DNA of 64,000 bases, taken from positions 1 to 64,000 of the forward strand of contig JANQPD010000023.1 of NCBI GenBank assembly GCA_028285465.1. Reading direction: 5' to 3'. Below are positions 63,630-64,000 of the stretch, piece by piece. A model generated the notes under the pieces. The model saw nothing but the letters and a program-made list of their open reading frames with translations, made no database searches and was not told where the DNA came from. Numbering within the stretch: position 1 is the first letter of the stretch; each line of letters opens with the position of its first letter. Source of the stretch: Owenweeksia sp. (GTDB taxonomy: Bacteria > Bacteroidota > Bacteroidia > Flavobacteriales > Schleiferiaceae). A program made the position numbers and the translations under genes.

Positions 63630-64000
63630 TTGTTTAAAAGTATATTTAAAACAATAAGTTCTTCAACCCTGTATTTGGGATCGTTAAAGTTGTCTTTTAG
63701 TAACTTTATTTTATTCCTTATACCTGTCTTGGTAACACCAATGTTATCCAGGCTATATACCCCTGAACAGTACGGTGAGTTTGGAGTTTTCGTGAGTGTT
63801 TTATCTATTGTAAACTCCATTCTTTTTCTTTCTTATGAAAATACAATTATTAAATCTAATAGAGAGAAAGATTTATTGTCTTTAGTGACCTTATGCTTGC
63901 TTATATCTGGCTTAGTAATAATGCTTACGGCCGCTGTTTTTATTGTCGGGGACTTTATCGATATTTACTTTTTTTCCAATTTTAATAATGTCATATTACT
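63630..64000 (+). CDS. Wzx-type polysaccharide flippase, N-terminal part
   Basis: The reading frame runs off the window end. It reads LYLGSLKLSFSNFILFLIPV, PMLSRLYTPEQYGEFGVFVS, LLSLVTLCLLISGLVIM and further hydrophobic segments, the alternation typical of MATE/polysaccharide transporter flippases. The RLYTPEQYGEFG phrase is a strong mark of this family. The start is probably the TTG at 63630, 10 bases after the AAC(3)-like gene. Confidence 0.85.
   Translation, partial: MFKSIFKTISSSTLYLGSLKLSFSNFILFLIPVLVTPMLSRLYTPEQYGEFGVFVSVLSIVNSILFLSYENTIIKSNREKDLLSLVTLCLLISGLVIMLTAAVFIVGDFIDIYFFSNFNNVIL

Noticed and set aside
1-64000. tRNA, rRNA or CRISPR genes
   Set aside because: I looked at the gaps of more than 100 bases for cloverleaf-like arms, rRNA-like stretches and regularly spaced repeats and saw none; a covariance-model scan would settle it.

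Overview
The window comes from a Bacteroidota genome, most likely of the Flavobacteriales type. The evidence is type IX secretion (T9SS) C-terminal sorting domains, LytTR regulators paired with propeller-type sensor kinases, an ExbB-ExbD-ExbD-TonB operon, DUF6090 and DUF2339 proteins, A-rich leaders without strong Shine-Dalgarno sites, and promoters of the TTTG-N19/20-TAnnTTTG type. I saw no rRNA, tRNA or CRISPR array.

Layout. 1-11.9 kb: mixed housekeeping and accessory genes. These are the tail of a membrane protein, an alpha/alpha-toroid protein of unknown role, an ArsR/SRPBCC/DoxX operon with its promoter and a long operator-like dyad, an alpha/beta hydrolase, DUF2200 and DUF6090 proteins, a large T9SS-exported adhesin-like protein, a GNAT acetyltransferase, and a two-gene operon of a ThDP (acetolactate-synthase-like) enzyme and an aldehyde dehydrogenase. 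12-26.8 kb, all on the minus strand: a 2149-residue SpvB/FG-GAP/RHS protein with a small T9SS-tagged partner, flanked on both sides by paralogous sensor kinase/LytTR regulator pairs. 26.8-29.8 kb, minus strand: a TonB energy-transduction operon. 30-39.3 kb: ClbS/DfsB-like protein, DUF2339 membrane protein, NAD-epimerase, zinc-ribbon protein, MsrA, a lipoprotein, a LOG-family protein and UvrA.

39.5-64 kb, plus strand: a surface polysaccharide locus. It opens with the export lipoprotein (Wza type) and tyrosine autokinase (Wzc type). A nine-gene CMP-legionaminic acid block follows (dehydratase, aminotransferase, acetyltransferase, synthase, hydrolysing epimerase, guanylyltransferase-type PtmE, cytidylyltransferase, PtmF-like and PtmA-like), then two more Gfo/Idh/MocA oxidoreductases and a damaged IS3-family element. 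After the IS comes a winged-helix regulator, then UDP-GalNAcA-type genes (dehydrogenase, epimerase), a dTDP-3-acetamido-3,6-dideoxyhexose set (RmlA, RmlB, two ketoisomerases, acetyltransferase, aminotransferase), an AAC(3)-fold acetyltransferase and the start of a flippase that runs off the window. Together these supply at least three activated sugars: CMP-legionaminate, a UDP-HexNAcA and a dTDP-Fuc3NAc/Qui3NAc type sugar. Glycosyltransferases and a polymerase are not in the window and probably lie beyond 64 kb.

The most interesting signal is a duplicated control module. The winged-helix regulator at 55452 is preceded by a TTG-N19-TACATTTG promoter and a 21-bp dyad (TTGAGTAA-N5-TTACTCAA). The same module, at the same spacing, sits at 43148-43207 ahead of the legionaminic block. 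There it is followed by a decayed copy of the regulator that has lost its start codon, reading frame and C-terminal domain. The promoter and dyad outlived the gene. This suggests, by inference, that the surviving regulator at 55452 could control both halves of the locus.
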